From the NCBI GenBank assembly GCA_045605385.1, contig JAZUPW010000042.1, positions 8,411 through 72,410 of the forward strand: 64,000 bases of DNA, in the 5' to 3' direction. Below are positions 50,657 to 59,168 of this stretch, piece by piece. Below the pieces are notes generated by a model, which was not told where the DNA came from, searched no databases, and was given only the letters and a program-made list of their open reading frames with translations. Each line of letters opens with the position of its first letter. The first letter of the stretch is position 1. The translations under genes and the position numbers were made by a program. This DNA is from SIG607 sp045605385 (GTDB taxonomy: Bacteria; Bacillota; Clostridia; Oscillospirales; Acutalibacteraceae).

Positions 50657-52027
50657 ATGAAACAATTAAGAAATGAAGATAAAATTCTAAGTGAAGTAAA
50701 AAAGATTCATATGATAGGAATTGGCGGTTCGGGTATGTGTCCGCTTGCTGAAATACTTCATAGCAAGGGATATATTTTAACGGGTTCCGATAACAATGAA
50801 AGTGATCCTTTAAAAAGAATAAAAGCTTTAGGTATAAAAGTTGTTATGGGACATTTTGCAGAAAGTGTGCACGGTGCTGAACTTGTTGTGTATTCTGCCG
50901 CCATTTCAAAAGATAATCCAGAACTTGTTGAAGCGGAGAAACTTGGTATTCCAACAATGGAGCGTTCCCACCTTTTGGGCGCCTTAACAAGATATTATGA
51001 TAACGTAATCGGTGTATGCGGAACACACGGTAAAACTTCTGTTTCTTCAATGATAACACAAATTCTTGTTTTAAACAAGAAAAATCCTACGGCAGTTATC
51101 GGCGGATATCTTCCGCTTATAAAATCGAACGGTATTGCCGGCAACAGCGAAACAATGGTTTGCGAGTCTTGTGAATTTGTAGATACGTTTTTACAAATGT
51201 CACCTGATATTTCGGTTTTGCTTAATATTGATAATGACCACCTTGATTATTTTAAAACAATGGATAATCTTGTTGCTTCTTTCAATAAATTTGTCGGTAT
51301 GTCTAAAATGTGTTTTGTAAACGGTGATGATACTTTAGCGGTTAAAGCAACAAACGGTATTACTGCCGAAATTGTTACGTTCGGTTTTGGTGATAGTAAC
51401 AATTATCGCGCAGTCAATATCAAACCCGCAAAGCAGGGTTACGCTTATGATATTTATAAGGGAAACGTCAAAAAGGGAAGTATTGAACTTAAAATCCCAG
51501 GTAAACATAACTGTTTAAACAGCCTTGCCGCATTTGCCGTGTGTGATACTTTAGGCGTAGATGCAAAAGGTATTATTGATGCATTAGAAATATTTACCGG
51601 TGCGGGCAGACGTTTTCAGTTTATCGGTGAATTTGGCGAAGGTTTTATGCTTGCTGATGATTATGCGCATCATCCAACAGAAATAAAGGCAACCCTTAAT
51701 GCCGCAAAAGAACTGCCGTACAACCGCGTTGTATGTGTTTTTCAACCCTTTACTTTTTCGCGTACTGCATTGCTTAAAGATGAGTTTATTGAAGCGCTTT
51801 CTGTAGCCGATGAAGTTGTACTTACTTCTATTATGGGATCGCGTGAAGTAAACACTTACGGTATTTCTTCCGAAGATATTGCAAGCAGCCTTAAAAACAG
51901 CAAAGTTATAGACGGCTTTGAAAACATTGCCAATTATATTTTAAAAACCTGTAAATCGGGCGATATTGTTATTACAATGGGTGGCGGTGATATTTATAAA
52001 GTGTGCCACGTTATAGAGGAAAAATAA
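50657..52027 (+). CDS. murC: UDP-N-acetylmuramate--L-alanine ligase
   Basis: 456 residues. N-terminal IHMIGIGGSGMCPLAEIL (UDP-MurNAc binding), P-loop GVCGTHGKTSVSSMIT, CESCEFVDTFLQM, LNIDNDHLDYF, RRFQFIGEFGEG-like and DYAHHPTEIKATLNAA. Adds L-Ala in peptidoglycan precursor synthesis. Next gene starts 1 nt after the stop. Confidence 0.97.
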   Translation: MKQLRNEDKILSEVKKIHMIGIGGSGMCPLAEILHSKGYILTGSDNNESDPLKRIKALGIKVVMGHFAESVHGAELVVYSAAISKDNPELVEAEKLGIPTMERSHLLGALTRYYDNVIGVCGTHGKTSVSSMITQILVLNKKNPTAVIGGYLPLIKSNGIAGNSETMVCESCEFVDTFLQMSPDISVLLNIDNDHLDYFKTMDNLVASFNKFVGMSKMCFVNGDDTLAVKATNGITAEIVTFGFGDSNNYRAVNIKPAKQGYAYDIYKGNVKKGSIELKIPGKHNCLNSLAAFAVCDTLGVDAKGIIDALEIFTGAGRRFQFIGEFGEGFMLADDYAHHPTEIKATLNAAKELPYNRVVCVFQPFTFSRTALLKDEFIEALSVADEVVLTSIMGSREVNTYGISSEDIASSLKNSKVIDGFENIANYILKTCKSGDIVITMGGGDIYKVCHVIEEK

Positions 52028-52651
52028 ATGAAAACGGTTATTTATCTTGTCCGCCATGGACAAAGTATGGCAAACGAATTAAATAAGTTTGCAGGACACA
52101 CTGATTTCCCGCTTTCAAAACTCGGAGAAAAACAGGCGGAACTTTCAAGCACTTTTTTTGATGATATTAAGGTTGATGCTGTTTATTCAAGCGATTTATC
52201 ACGTGCGTTTTCTACCGTAAAGTACGTTGCCGATAAAAAAGGAATTGAAGTTATACCAAGTAAGCCTTTAAGAGAAATGCACTGCGGTGTTTGGGAAGGC
52301 GTAGATTTTGATATTGTTACAACCAATTATGCCGATACGTTTTGGATTTGGCAAAATGATGTTTGGAATTTAGAATGCGAAGAAGGCGAAAGTACTGTTT
52401 GCGTTTTTCAAAGGGTAAACGATGAAATTAAACGGATAGCCGAAAAACACAAAGGGCAAACGGTTGTTCTTGGCAGTCACGCTTTGGCTATCAGGGTGTT
52501 TTGCGGACAGTTCATTGTTAATGATATGAAACTTCTTTACAACGTACCGTGGCCCAATAACGCCTCAATAACAAAACTTGAGTATGAAGACGGAAAATTT
52601 ACTTTAATTAATTACGCATACGATGAGCATATTAAAGAATTACTGACATAA
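52028..52651 (+). CDS. Histidine phosphatase (phosphoglycerate-mutase-like)
   Basis: 207 residues. Catalytic RHG motif in YLVRHGQSMANELNKFAG, HTDFPLSKLGEKQAELS, second-domain Glu in REMHCGVWEGVDF and second His in VVLGSHALAIRVF. Broad-specificity phosphatase; the physiological substrate is not apparent. It is translationally coupled to murC and followed by a bidirectional terminator. Confidence 0.9.
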   Translation: MKTVIYLVRHGQSMANELNKFAGHTDFPLSKLGEKQAELSSTFFDDIKVDAVYSSDLSRAFSTVKYVADKKGIEVIPSKPLREMHCGVWEGVDFDIVTTNYADTFWIWQNDVWNLECEEGESTVCVFQRVNDEIKRIAEKHKGQTVVLGSHALAIRVFCGQFIVNDMKLLYNVPWPNNASITKLEYEDGKFTLINYAYDEHIKELLT

Positions 52652-52679
52652 AAAAGACCGATTATCAATCGGTCTTTTT
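52651..52679. terminator. Bidirectional terminator between phosphatase and DUF4364-like gene
   Basis: AAAAAGACCGATT and AATCGGTCTTTTT are perfect inverse complements around ATC. Confidence 0.9.
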
Positions 52680-53219
52680 GGTTCCTGTAAGTAAATCAAC
52701 TAATCCTGTGTAAATGTAGGAAGGGTCATCTAAAAATCGTTGTTTTATAAACTGCGCCTGAATTTCATCTGCTACCATAAGTTTAAAACTCATAATTGCT
52801 CTTTCGTTTTCAATGGCTGAGCAGGTTATGTACATAGTGTCGTTTTCGGTGGTTATATCAATTTTTGTTTCTTTTTGGTGTCTTATTGAAGCAAGAAGCT
52901 TTGCTGTAACGGCAAAAGCTTTTTCTCTTATTGTAAAGGGCAGACTTTTTTTAAGGGTTTGTGCCGCAAGAGCGCCTTCTTTGGTAACTATATAAGTGTC
53001 ATCTTCTTCAAAATAATTAAGATTACCGTTTTCTTTTAAAGACTCTAAGGCGTTAATTACTTCAAAGTAATTTGCAATTGCTTCATAATGAAAAAGATTA
53101 GCCAACTGTTTTCCCGGAACAGGGGCGTCAACACTTTTCAGCACGTAACAAAGTAATATTTTAATTTCATCGGAACTTACAAGACTGCCTGTTCCTGCAG
53201 ATATAGCATCTTTTTCCAA
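52665..53219 (-). CDS. DUF4364-like winged-helix protein
   Basis: AAAGGA is placed for TTG 53219 (7 nt) rather than ATG 53228 (0-1 nt), giving 184 residues starting MEKDAISAG. The N-terminal half is a winged helix (SSDEIKILLCYVLKSVDAPV, then FEVINALESLKENGNL and YIVTKEGALAAQTL); the rest is a beta-rich domain with ITCSAIENERAIMSFKL. I relate it to DUF4364 by memory. Function unknown; probably a regulator. Confidence 0.55.
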   Translation of the reverse strand: MEKDAISAGTGSLVSSDEIKILLCYVLKSVDAPVPGKQLANLFHYEAIANYFEVINALESLKENGNLNYFEEDDTYIVTKEGALAAQTLKKSLPFTIREKAFAVTAKLLASIRHQKETKIDITTENDTMYITCSAIENERAIMSFKLMVADEIQAQFIKQRFLDDPSYIYTGLVDLLTGTKKTD

Positions 53220-53285
53220 AACGAACATCCTTTCATTTTACTTATTTAATATTATAATATTTTTTTTGAAACTTTGCAATAGTAA

Positions 53286-53570
53286 TCAATCATAATCTTC
53301 TAAAATTGCAAATAATTCTTTGTCCGATTCTATTATAATACCGTTTCTCAGCAGTTTTCTGTCGTAATCTGTAAGATTGTTAATATTAATATCATCGTAC
53401 ACTTCTATTAATTGCTTACCTTTGTATAATGCTATATGGTTATCTTTGGATTTTAACATAAGCGGCTGATTTTCTTTTGCTTTGTAATAATAAATTACTG
53501 CGCTGCAACTTAGTATCGTTATAATACTTATAACAATAACAACCAATAAAATCTTTAATTTTTTACTCAA
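53286..53570 (-). CDS. Small membrane-anchored protein, possible BofC-like C-terminal domain
   Basis: TTG 53570 has AAGAG upstream and gives 94 residues beginning MSKKLKILLVVIVISIITI, a membrane helix, then an outer part: NHIALYKGKQLIEVYDDINI, TDYDRKLLRNGIIIESDKE and LFAILEDYD. Spore-forming Clostridia commonly encode such a short protein with a signal anchor and a D-R-x-L-L-x-x-G-I motif; I have no functional assignment. A BofC-like domain is a guess. Confidence 0.45.
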   Translation of the reverse strand: MSKKLKILLVVIVISIITILSCSAVIYYYKAKENQPLMLKSKDNHIALYKGKQLIEVYDDININNLTDYDRKLLRNGIIIESDKELFAILEDYD

Positions 53571-53658
53571 AATATCACTCTTTTCGTAAGTTTTGTAATT
53601 ATTATTGCCAATTTTTGTATAAATATTAAAATTTTGTAACACACTTTTAAAAAAGATG

Positions 53659-53821
53659 TGTTATAATAGGGGAAAATGAAAAATCCGAACCCGCCTGAAT
53701 GTGGTATATTTCGGCGCTTTTTACCCAATCCATTCTTGTAAGGTTGACGGATTAACGAGTATTTTAACAAGTATGAGCGAAAATCTGCCTTTTTAAAACG
53801 TATTTCGGATTTCTCGCTTTA
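53659..53821 (+). ncRNA. Candidate structured small RNA with extended -10 promoter (6S-like?)
   Basis: TGTTATAAT at 53659-53667 is an extended -10 box; the transcript would start near 53674. AATCCGAACC (53682-53691) pairs with GGTT and CGGATT (53742-53753), enclosing a long irregular rod with a large internal loop. GAGCGAAAATC and GATTTCTCGCT form a second stem near 53770-53820. No open frame with a ribosome site exists. It resembles a 6S-RNA-type rod, but I cannot confirm the family. Confidence 0.4.
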
Positions 53822-53824
53822 CCC

Positions 53825-54101
53825 TAGGCTGACGAGAGTTGAACTCTTTGCGGTTTCGCTCTCCGCCTTTATTAATCAGGCTTTGTGTTCATTTTAGCAA
53901 GGCGTCAGCCTTGCGTTAAATTCGCACTTCACCTGATAAAAAATTCGTAGGCAGAAACTCTTCGACCTGTCAAAACTAAAAATTTTTGTGTAAGAGGAAG
54001 CCGACAAAATGCAGTTATACTAACGTATTACAAATTTTGAGGCAATCTATTACCGAAAATTTTGTTTTGCAGGCGTGAAGAGTTCAACTTTCGTCAGCCT
54101 A
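53825..54101. repeat. MITE-like repeat with 24-bp terminal inverted repeats
   Basis: TAGGCTGACGAGAGTTGAAC and TCTT at 53825-53848 are matched by the inverse of 54078-54101 at 23 of 24 positions. The 277-bp unit encodes no protein. Internally GCAAGGC/GCCTTGC and AATCAGG/CCTGATAAA-type palindromes suggest a folded RNA. Outer ends are flanked by TA. It is likely a non-autonomous transposable element, and its right end coincides with the rpoZ stop codon. Confidence 0.8.
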
Positions 54102-54278
54102 AAGACCTTTTTCTTTTGCTAATTCTTCAATTGCTAAAGAAACAGGCTTAACCAAAAGAATTTCGTTTTCATCTTCGGCTTTTTTAGCAATTTCTCTTGC
54201 TTTTTTAGAAATTTCAATAACAAGCTTATAGCGATTATCAGAGTTTCCAATAAGTTTACCAATAGCGGGATTTAACAT
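54099..54278 (-). CDS. rpoZ: RNA polymerase omega subunit
   Basis: A 59-residue protein beginning MLNPAIGKLIGNSDNRYKLV and continuing ISKKAREIAKKAEDENEILL, then KPVSLAIEELAKEKGL, the omega pattern. ATG 54278 overlaps the gmk stop region by 7 nt. The stop TAG at 54099-54101 lies on the MITE terminus (TA plus the first G of the element). Omega assists RNA polymerase assembly. Confidence 0.92.
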   Translation of the reverse strand: MLNPAIGKLIGNSDNRYKLVIEISKKAREIAKKAEDENEILLVKPVSLAIEELAKEKGL

Positions 54279-54880
54279 AATTCAAGCACCTCATCAATTT
54301 TATTTTTTTGCCTTTCAACCTTAAGGTGTTCAGACAAAATTATATGCAAAACGTCATTGACAGCCTGGTCAATTTTATCGTTCACAACAATGTAGTCATA
54401 TTCTTTAGCTCTATTAATTTCATCAAGAGCCGTTTTTAAGCGCGATTCAATTACTTCTTTAGCATCAGTTCCTCTGCCTGTCAATCTGCGCTTTAATTCT
54501 TCGTAAGACGGCGGCATAATAAAAATGCTTACTACTTCGGGCATTTTACTTCTGATTTGTTTTGCGCCGTTAACGTCAACCTCAATAACCATATCCTTGC
54601 CGCAATTAATTGCTTCTTCAACAGGAAGACGCGGCGTGCCGTAATAATTTCCAACAAATTCGTTGTACTCAAGTAACATATCATTCTTAATAAGATCCTC
54701 GAATTCTTCACGGCTTATGAAATGATATTTTTCGCCCTCAACTTCTCCATCTCTCATATTTCTTGTTATTGAAGAAATAGAAAAGCATAATTCGGGTTGT
54801 TTTTCAAAAAGTTTAACAAGAATTGTGTCTTTACCTGAACCCGAAGGACCCGAAATCACAAATATTGAACCTTTATTCAT
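54272..54880 (-). CDS. gmk: Guanylate kinase
   Basis: ATG 54880 rather than the longer frame to 54913, which would run into remA more deeply; 202 residues. P-loop ISGPSGSGKDTILVKLF, SSITRNMRDGEVEGEKYHF, LEYNEFVGNYYGTPRLPVEE and DVNGAKQIRSKMP, RLTGRGTDAKEVIESRL. Phosphorylates GMP to GDP. Starts inside the remA 3' end. Confidence 0.97.
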   Translation of the reverse strand: MNKGSIFVISGPSGSGKDTILVKLFEKQPELCFSISSITRNMRDGEVEGEKYHFISREEFEDLIKNDMLLEYNEFVGNYYGTPRLPVEEAINCGKDMVIEVDVNGAKQIRSKMPEVVSIFIMPPSYEELKRRLTGRGTDAKEVIESRLKTALDEINRAKEYDYIVVNDKIDQAVNDVLHIILSEHLKVERQKNKIDEVLELC

Positions 54881-55142
54881 CTTCTTCTCCTCCAAGACCA
54901 ACAACCGCTTCATCAGATACCCTGTTTGCTAATGTTTCAGGCAAAAGATATGATAAAACCAAATGGCCGCTGTCTGCAATAATAACGGTTTTTGTTTTTC
55001 TGCCGTGTGTCGCATCAATAAGCATACCGCTTTCTTTAGCATCGTTTATCATACGTTTTACAGGAGCAGATTCAGGAGAAACAATTGCAATAATCCTTTC
55101 AGCCGAAACCATATTATTCGAACCAATATTAACAAGTTTCAT
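54873..55142 (-). CDS. remA: RemA-like regulator (DUF370)
   Basis: 89 residues, ATG 55142 with AGGGTGA upstream. MKLVNIGSNNMVSAERIIAI, SPESAPVKRMINDAKESGML, IDATHGRKTKTVIIADSG and VLSYLLPETLANR match RemA. In Bacillus it binds DNA and controls matrix and osmoprotection genes. It lies between yicC and gmk, its conserved position. Confidence 0.93.
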   Translation of the reverse strand: MKLVNIGSNNMVSAERIIAIVSPESAPVKRMINDAKESGMLIDATHGRKTKTVIIADSGHLVLSYLLPETLANRVSDEAVVGLGGEEDE

Positions 55143-55152
55143 ACTTTCACCC

Positions 55153-56031
55153 TTATTCAATGTTCTGTACTTGTTCTCTTATTTTTTCAATTTCCGCTTT
55201 AATATCAACAACGGTGTTGGTAATTTCTAAGTTCTGTGCCTTAGAACCGATTGTATTAGCCTCACGGTTCATTTCCTGAACAATAAAGTCAAGTTTTCTG
55301 CCAACAGCATCGTCTGAATTAAGTAAAGTATTAAGCTGTGAAATATGACTTTTCAGTCTAACCGTTTCTTCATCAACGGCAACCTTATCAGCAAGAATTG
55401 CTGTTTCCATAACAATGCGCTGTTCTTCAACATTAACGTTATCAAGTAAGTATTTAATTCTCTGTTCCAAACGTTCACGATATGCAGCAACCGTTTCGGG
55501 CGAACATTTTTCAATAAACGCAACCTTTTCAAGAATTAAATCACATCTGCTTAAAATATCATCAGCAAGTCGTTTACCTTCAGTTTTTCTCATTTCAATA
55601 AACGAATCAACAGCACCTGCTAAAGCCTGCATAACGGCGGTTTCTGCTTCTTCTTCATTAATCTCGGGTTTAGATAATGATAATACGTCATTGTTGGAAG
55701 CAACTTTCATAACCGAAATATCGTTTTTAAGTTTAAACTTTTTTGCAAGACTTTTTAAAGCAGAAATATAACTCTGCGCAAACTCTTCATTAACGGTAAC
55801 AGAAACAGCGTTTTCGCCCGTTGTAGCGGCAGAAATATAAACTTCAATTTTACCGCGCGAAATTCTGCTTTTTAAATAAGAAATAACTTTTTCTTCCAAA
55901 AAAGCATAACCGCGTGTAAGTTTTACGTTTGCTTCAAAATATCTGTGATTAACAGCCTTCATTTCGGCGGTAATTTTAAAAGCACCAACTTCAACTTCGT
56001 TGCGCCCATATCCTGTCATACTGTTAGCCAT
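55153..56031 (-). CDS. yicC: YicC-family endoribonuclease-like protein
   Basis: 292 residues starting MANSMTGYGRNEVEVGAF, with VNHRYFEANVKLTRGYAFLE, and the C-terminal DUF1732 block DEETVRLKSHISQLNTLL and GRKLDFIVQEMNREANTIGS. YicC/YloC proteins are endoribonucleases linked to small-RNA and sporulation control. First gene of the yicC-remA-gmk-rpoZ operon. Confidence 0.95.
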   Translation of the reverse strand: MANSMTGYGRNEVEVGAFKITAEMKAVNHRYFEANVKLTRGYAFLEEKVISYLKSRISRGKIEVYISAATTGENAVSVTVNEEFAQSYISALKSLAKKFKLKNDISVMKVASNNDVLSLSKPEINEEEAETAVMQALAGAVDSFIEMRKTEGKRLADDILSRCDLILEKVAFIEKCSPETVAAYRERLEQRIKYLLDNVNVEEQRIVMETAILADKVAVDEETVRLKSHISQLNTLLNSDDAVGRKLDFIVQEMNREANTIGSKAQNLEITNTVVDIKAEIEKIREQVQNIE

Positions 56032-56172
56032 ATATAATCAACTCCAAATTAAGAACATAAATATTCAATCTATTTTACCAAAAAAGCACCCTGTTTGTCA
56101 ACCTTTTAAGGCATTAAAATGCCCTATTTTGTTACATTTTTAAAGCTTTTTTACACAAAACGCAAAAAGTTC

Positions 56173-56201
56173 TTGACTTTTTAGCTTTTTACATATATAA
56201 T
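56173..56201 (+). promoter_or_regulatory. Promoter of tRNA-Thr
   Basis: TTGACT at 56173-56178 and TATAAT at 56196-56201, 17-nt spacing, 16 nt before the tRNA. Confidence 0.75.
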
Positions 56202-56217
56202 ATTCAACGTTGCGAAT

Positions 56218-56293
<76 letters not shown>

Positions 56294-56299
56294 AAAATT

Positions 56300-56335
56300 C
56301 CGTTCACTTACGTGAACGTGATTTTTATTTTTTCA
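56300..56335 (+). terminator. Terminator after tRNA-Thr
   Basis: CGTTCAC and GTGAACG form a stem around TTAC, followed by GATTTTTATTTTTT. Confidence 0.75.
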
Positions 56336-56362
56336 ATTTCGTTTAATATCAGGGTCAATAAA

Positions 56363-57346
56363 TTAGTTTTCTTTTGAAACTCGTAACACTACCTTACCGA
56401 TATTTTCGCCACGTTCTAAAATAGTGTGTGCTTCTTCTGCTCTTTCAATTGGCAAAATTTTATAGATAGATGGCTTAATTGCGCCACTTTCGATTTTTGG
56501 CCATACCTTTTCTACCAGTTCTGCTAAAATATATGCCTTAAATTCGGGTGTACGATTTCTGAGCATTGAGCCTACTAAATGTAAACCCTTTGTAAGCAAA
56601 GGTCTTAATTGTACTGTAGCTTCAATTCCTGCAAGTGTGGAAATTACAATCCAATAACCGCCTCTTGACATAAATGGTAAGCTCTTGCCGAGTGTCTCAC
56701 CGCAAAGACAATCCATCGATACACTCACAGGAGTTCCATTTTCTTCCTCAGCCTTTAATATTTCCGCAACATCTTGCGTTACTGAATTGATAATTACATC
56801 TGCGCCTAGAGGTTTAATTTTCTCTGCAATTTCGTCTGATAAAACAGATGTTATAACCCTTGCACCGAATGCTTTTGCCATAGGAATAGCAACCGACGCA
56901 AGACCGCTTGCTCCGGCGGGAATAAATGCAGTTTGTCCTTCTTCCAAATGACCTTCAATAAATAAATTAAGATACGATGTGGCATAAGCCTCAGGCAAAG
57001 CCGCCGCTTCTTCCATTGAAAGACCTTTCGGAATAGGCATAAGCATATCATATTTCACAGCAACGTATTCAGCATAACCGCCGCCGCCAAGTAACGCACA
57101 AACTTTATCGCCTATTTTCAAACTAGTAACCTTTTCACCAAGTTCTACAATTTCACCTGAAATTTCAAGTCCCATCCATTCAGGACAGCCTTTTGGTGAC
57201 GGATATTTACCCTGTCGTTGAAGTAAATCAGCGCGGTTTAGTGCCGCAGCATGAATTTTCACCAATACCTCATCGGGTTTTATCACGGGATCGGCAACAT
57301 CCGACCACACAAGATTTTTGTTATCATCTACAAGCATTGCTTTCAT
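56363..57346 (-). CDS. Quinone oxidoreductase/MDR-family dehydrogenase (PIG3-like)
   Basis: 327 residues. GroES-like N-half with VLVKIHAAALNRADLLQRQ and GLEISGEIVELGEKVTSLK; coenzyme-binding motif FIPAGASGLASVAIPMAKAF and VITSVLSDEIAEKIKPLGAD. No zinc ligands; NADPH-binding AxxGxxG matches PIG3/QOR. Likely reduces an enone or quinone-like substrate. Last gene of the AraC-linked operon. Confidence 0.88.
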   Translation of the reverse strand: MKAMLVDDNKNLVWSDVADPVIKPDEVLVKIHAAALNRADLLQRQGKYPSPKGCPEWMGLEISGEIVELGEKVTSLKIGDKVCALLGGGGYAEYVAVKYDMLMPIPKGLSMEEAAALPEAYATSYLNLFIEGHLEEGQTAFIPAGASGLASVAIPMAKAFGARVITSVLSDEIAEKIKPLGADVIINSVTQDVAEILKAEEENGTPVSVSMDCLCGETLGKSLPFMSRGGYWIVISTLAGIEATVQLRPLLTKGLHLVGSMLRNRTPEFKAYILAELVEKVWPKIESGAIKPSIYKILPIERAEEAHTILERGENIGKVVLRVSKEN

Positions 57347-57350
57347 ATAA

Positions 57351-58127
57351 TTAGTCGCTTCCTTTCATGGAGAGCGTTCTGCCTCCGTCAACAATATATG
57401 TTTGTCCTGTAATGAATTTCGCTTTATCAGAAACTAAAAACTCCACCATATCGGCAATGTCCTGTGCCGTACACTTTTCTCCCAATAAATTCGTTTCATA
57501 AGCATAATGCTTACCATACTCTGTAGTTGTGTCAATATCGGAGCGACAAACCACTCCGGGCGCCACAGAATTAACGTTGATTTTATGCGGACCCAATTCT
57601 TTGGCAAGCGCTTTTGTGAGTGAAATAACGCCACCCTTTGAAGCTGCATAATCACTGGAACATTTTAAACCATTTAATCCTACAGCAGACGAGAAGTTAA
57701 TAATTTTACCGCCCTCGCCCTGTTTTATCATAATTCTTGCTGCAGCACGGCTTGCCCAGAATGCACCATAAAGATTTATCTTTAAAACCCTGTCAATAAC
57801 ATAATCCTCTTGCTCAACAAGCGGCACATATTTTGCGTCAGGACCGGCTATTCTTGCGCTGCCCCCTGCAATATGTACCATAATGTCAAGCCTTCCGAAA
57901 TCATTTACAATCTTATCAACTGTGTCATCGACATTTTGCGAGTCTGTTACATCAAAAACATAACCCTTTGCGACTCCGCCGATTTCTTCAATTCTCTTAA
58001 CAGTTTTTTCAATAGTTTCTGTGTTTATATCACATACCGCAATTTTAATCCCTTGTTTTGCAAGAGTAACTGCCGTTTCACCGCCGATATATCCTCCTGC
58101 ACCAGTAATAAATGCTACTTTGTTCAT
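57351..58127 (-). CDS. Short-chain dehydrogenase/reductase
   Basis: 258 residues, GGAG before ATG 58127. TGAGGYIGGETAVTLAKQG nucleotide motif, D in CDINTET (NAD-preferring), NFSSAVGLNG with catalytic Ser, YAASKGGVISLTKALAKELG with Tyr-x-x-x-Lys and NSVAPGVV. Oxidises or reduces a secondary alcohol/ketone. Separated from the Gfo/Idh gene by 57 nt, the largest gap in this operon. Confidence 0.95.
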   Translation of the reverse strand: MNKVAFITGAGGYIGGETAVTLAKQGIKIAVCDINTETIEKTVKRIEEIGGVAKGYVFDVTDSQNVDDTVDKIVNDFGRLDIMVHIAGGSARIAGPDAKYVPLVEQEDYVIDRVLKINLYGAFWASRAAARIMIKQGEGGKIINFSSAVGLNGLKCSSDYAASKGGVISLTKALAKELGPHKINVNSVAPGVVCRSDIDTTTEYGKHYAYETNLLGEKCTAQDIADMVEFLVSDKAKFITGQTYIVDGGRTLSMKGSD

Positions 58128-58184
58128 AATTAGCGCACTCCTTCTATACTATTAATTACAGCATCTGCAAGTATTTTTGGCATA

Positions 58185-59168
58185 TCAGTTTTCTCCCACA
58201 ACTCTGCATAGAGTTTTTTGAACTGCCAATTCGTGTTCGTATGGGAATGTATTTTCTTTTTCGCCTATAACGGATTCATAAAAATCCTTCATCATTTCAT
58301 CATATCTTGAAAGGCTAGGAACATCTTTTATATCGATTTTTTCCTTCATATCACGGTAGGCATTTGATGCAATATCCGTTGTAGATCTGGTCATCTCCAC
58401 ATTAAGCTCAATCGGTTTTATCTCAACAGTACCTTTACTTCCCATAACAGCAAATCTTCTCATTCCCCAGCCGTTTACTTCTACGGAAAGATTGGTAATT
58501 CTTGCAATTGCTTTGTCATACTCCAAAACAGCAAAGTTGTTATCATCCGAATAAACACCTTCAAATCCGGTTTGCTTGATAAAAGGATAAACTTTTTCCG
58601 GTTCGCCTAAAATGCTTACAACCAAATCAATTAGGTGCGAGCCGAAAATATACATAGAACCGCCCTTAAATTTTTTCAGCCATTCTCGGTATTCCTTGGA
58701 ATGATATGTACTCATTTCTGCGTCTATCTGATAAATTTCACCAAGTTCTCCCGAATTTATCATATCCATAAGCTTTTGAATTGCAAAATTATAGCGGTAC
58801 ATATATCCCATTTGAACAGTAAGGTTTTTTTCTTTAGCAATATTTAAAAGCTCTTCAAATTCAGCCAAAGTTCCGCTTGCAGGCTTATCAATATGAACGT
58901 GTTTTCCTGCTTCAACACACATCTTGGCAACTTTTGTTAAATTCCAGACATCACATTCAACCAAAATAGCATCTGACTTTTCAATGATTTCTTCAACGCT
59001 TAACCTTGGTAAATCCTTATAGCAAGGAAGATTGCCTCTCTTTTCTACCCATTCTTCGTTTTCTTCCGCATAGCCTATAACCTCAAAAAGCTCAGAAAAT
59101 TTTTGTACTGCAAGCATTTTGCCTTCGCCGTGATTATGACCAATTCCAATTTGTCCTATTTTAATCAT
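58185..59168 (-). CDS. Gfo/Idh/MocA-family oxidoreductase
   Basis: 327 residues. Rossmann N-terminus IGQIGIGHNHGEGKMLAVQ, HIDKPASGTLAEFEELLN with the family's (E/D)KP motif and catalytic Lys, MGYMYRYNFAIQKLMDMI and a C-terminal beta-sheet domain. Acts on sugars, inositols or related polyols with NAD(P). Start overlaps the permease gene by ATGA. Confidence 0.92.
   Translation of the reverse strand: MIKIGQIGIGHNHGEGKMLAVQKFSELFEVIGYAEENEEWVEKRGNLPCYKDLPRLSVEEIIEKSDAILVECDVWNLTKVAKMCVEAGKHVHIDKPASGTLAEFEELLNIAKEKNLTVQMGYMYRYNFAIQKLMDMINSGELGEIYQIDAEMSTYHSKEYREWLKKFKGGSMYIFGSHLIDLVVSILGEPEKVYPFIKQTGFEGVYSDDNNFAVLEYDKAIARITNLSVEVNGWGMRRFAVMGSKGTVEIKPIELNVEMTRSTTDIASNAYRDMKEKIDIKDVPSLSRYDEMMKDFYESVIGEKENTFPYEHELAVQKTLCRVVGEN

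Noticed and set aside
53567..53770. Minus-strand ORF of 67 residues over the promoter and RNA region
   Set aside because: Low-complexity, no start site, covers a strong extended -10 promoter on the other strand.
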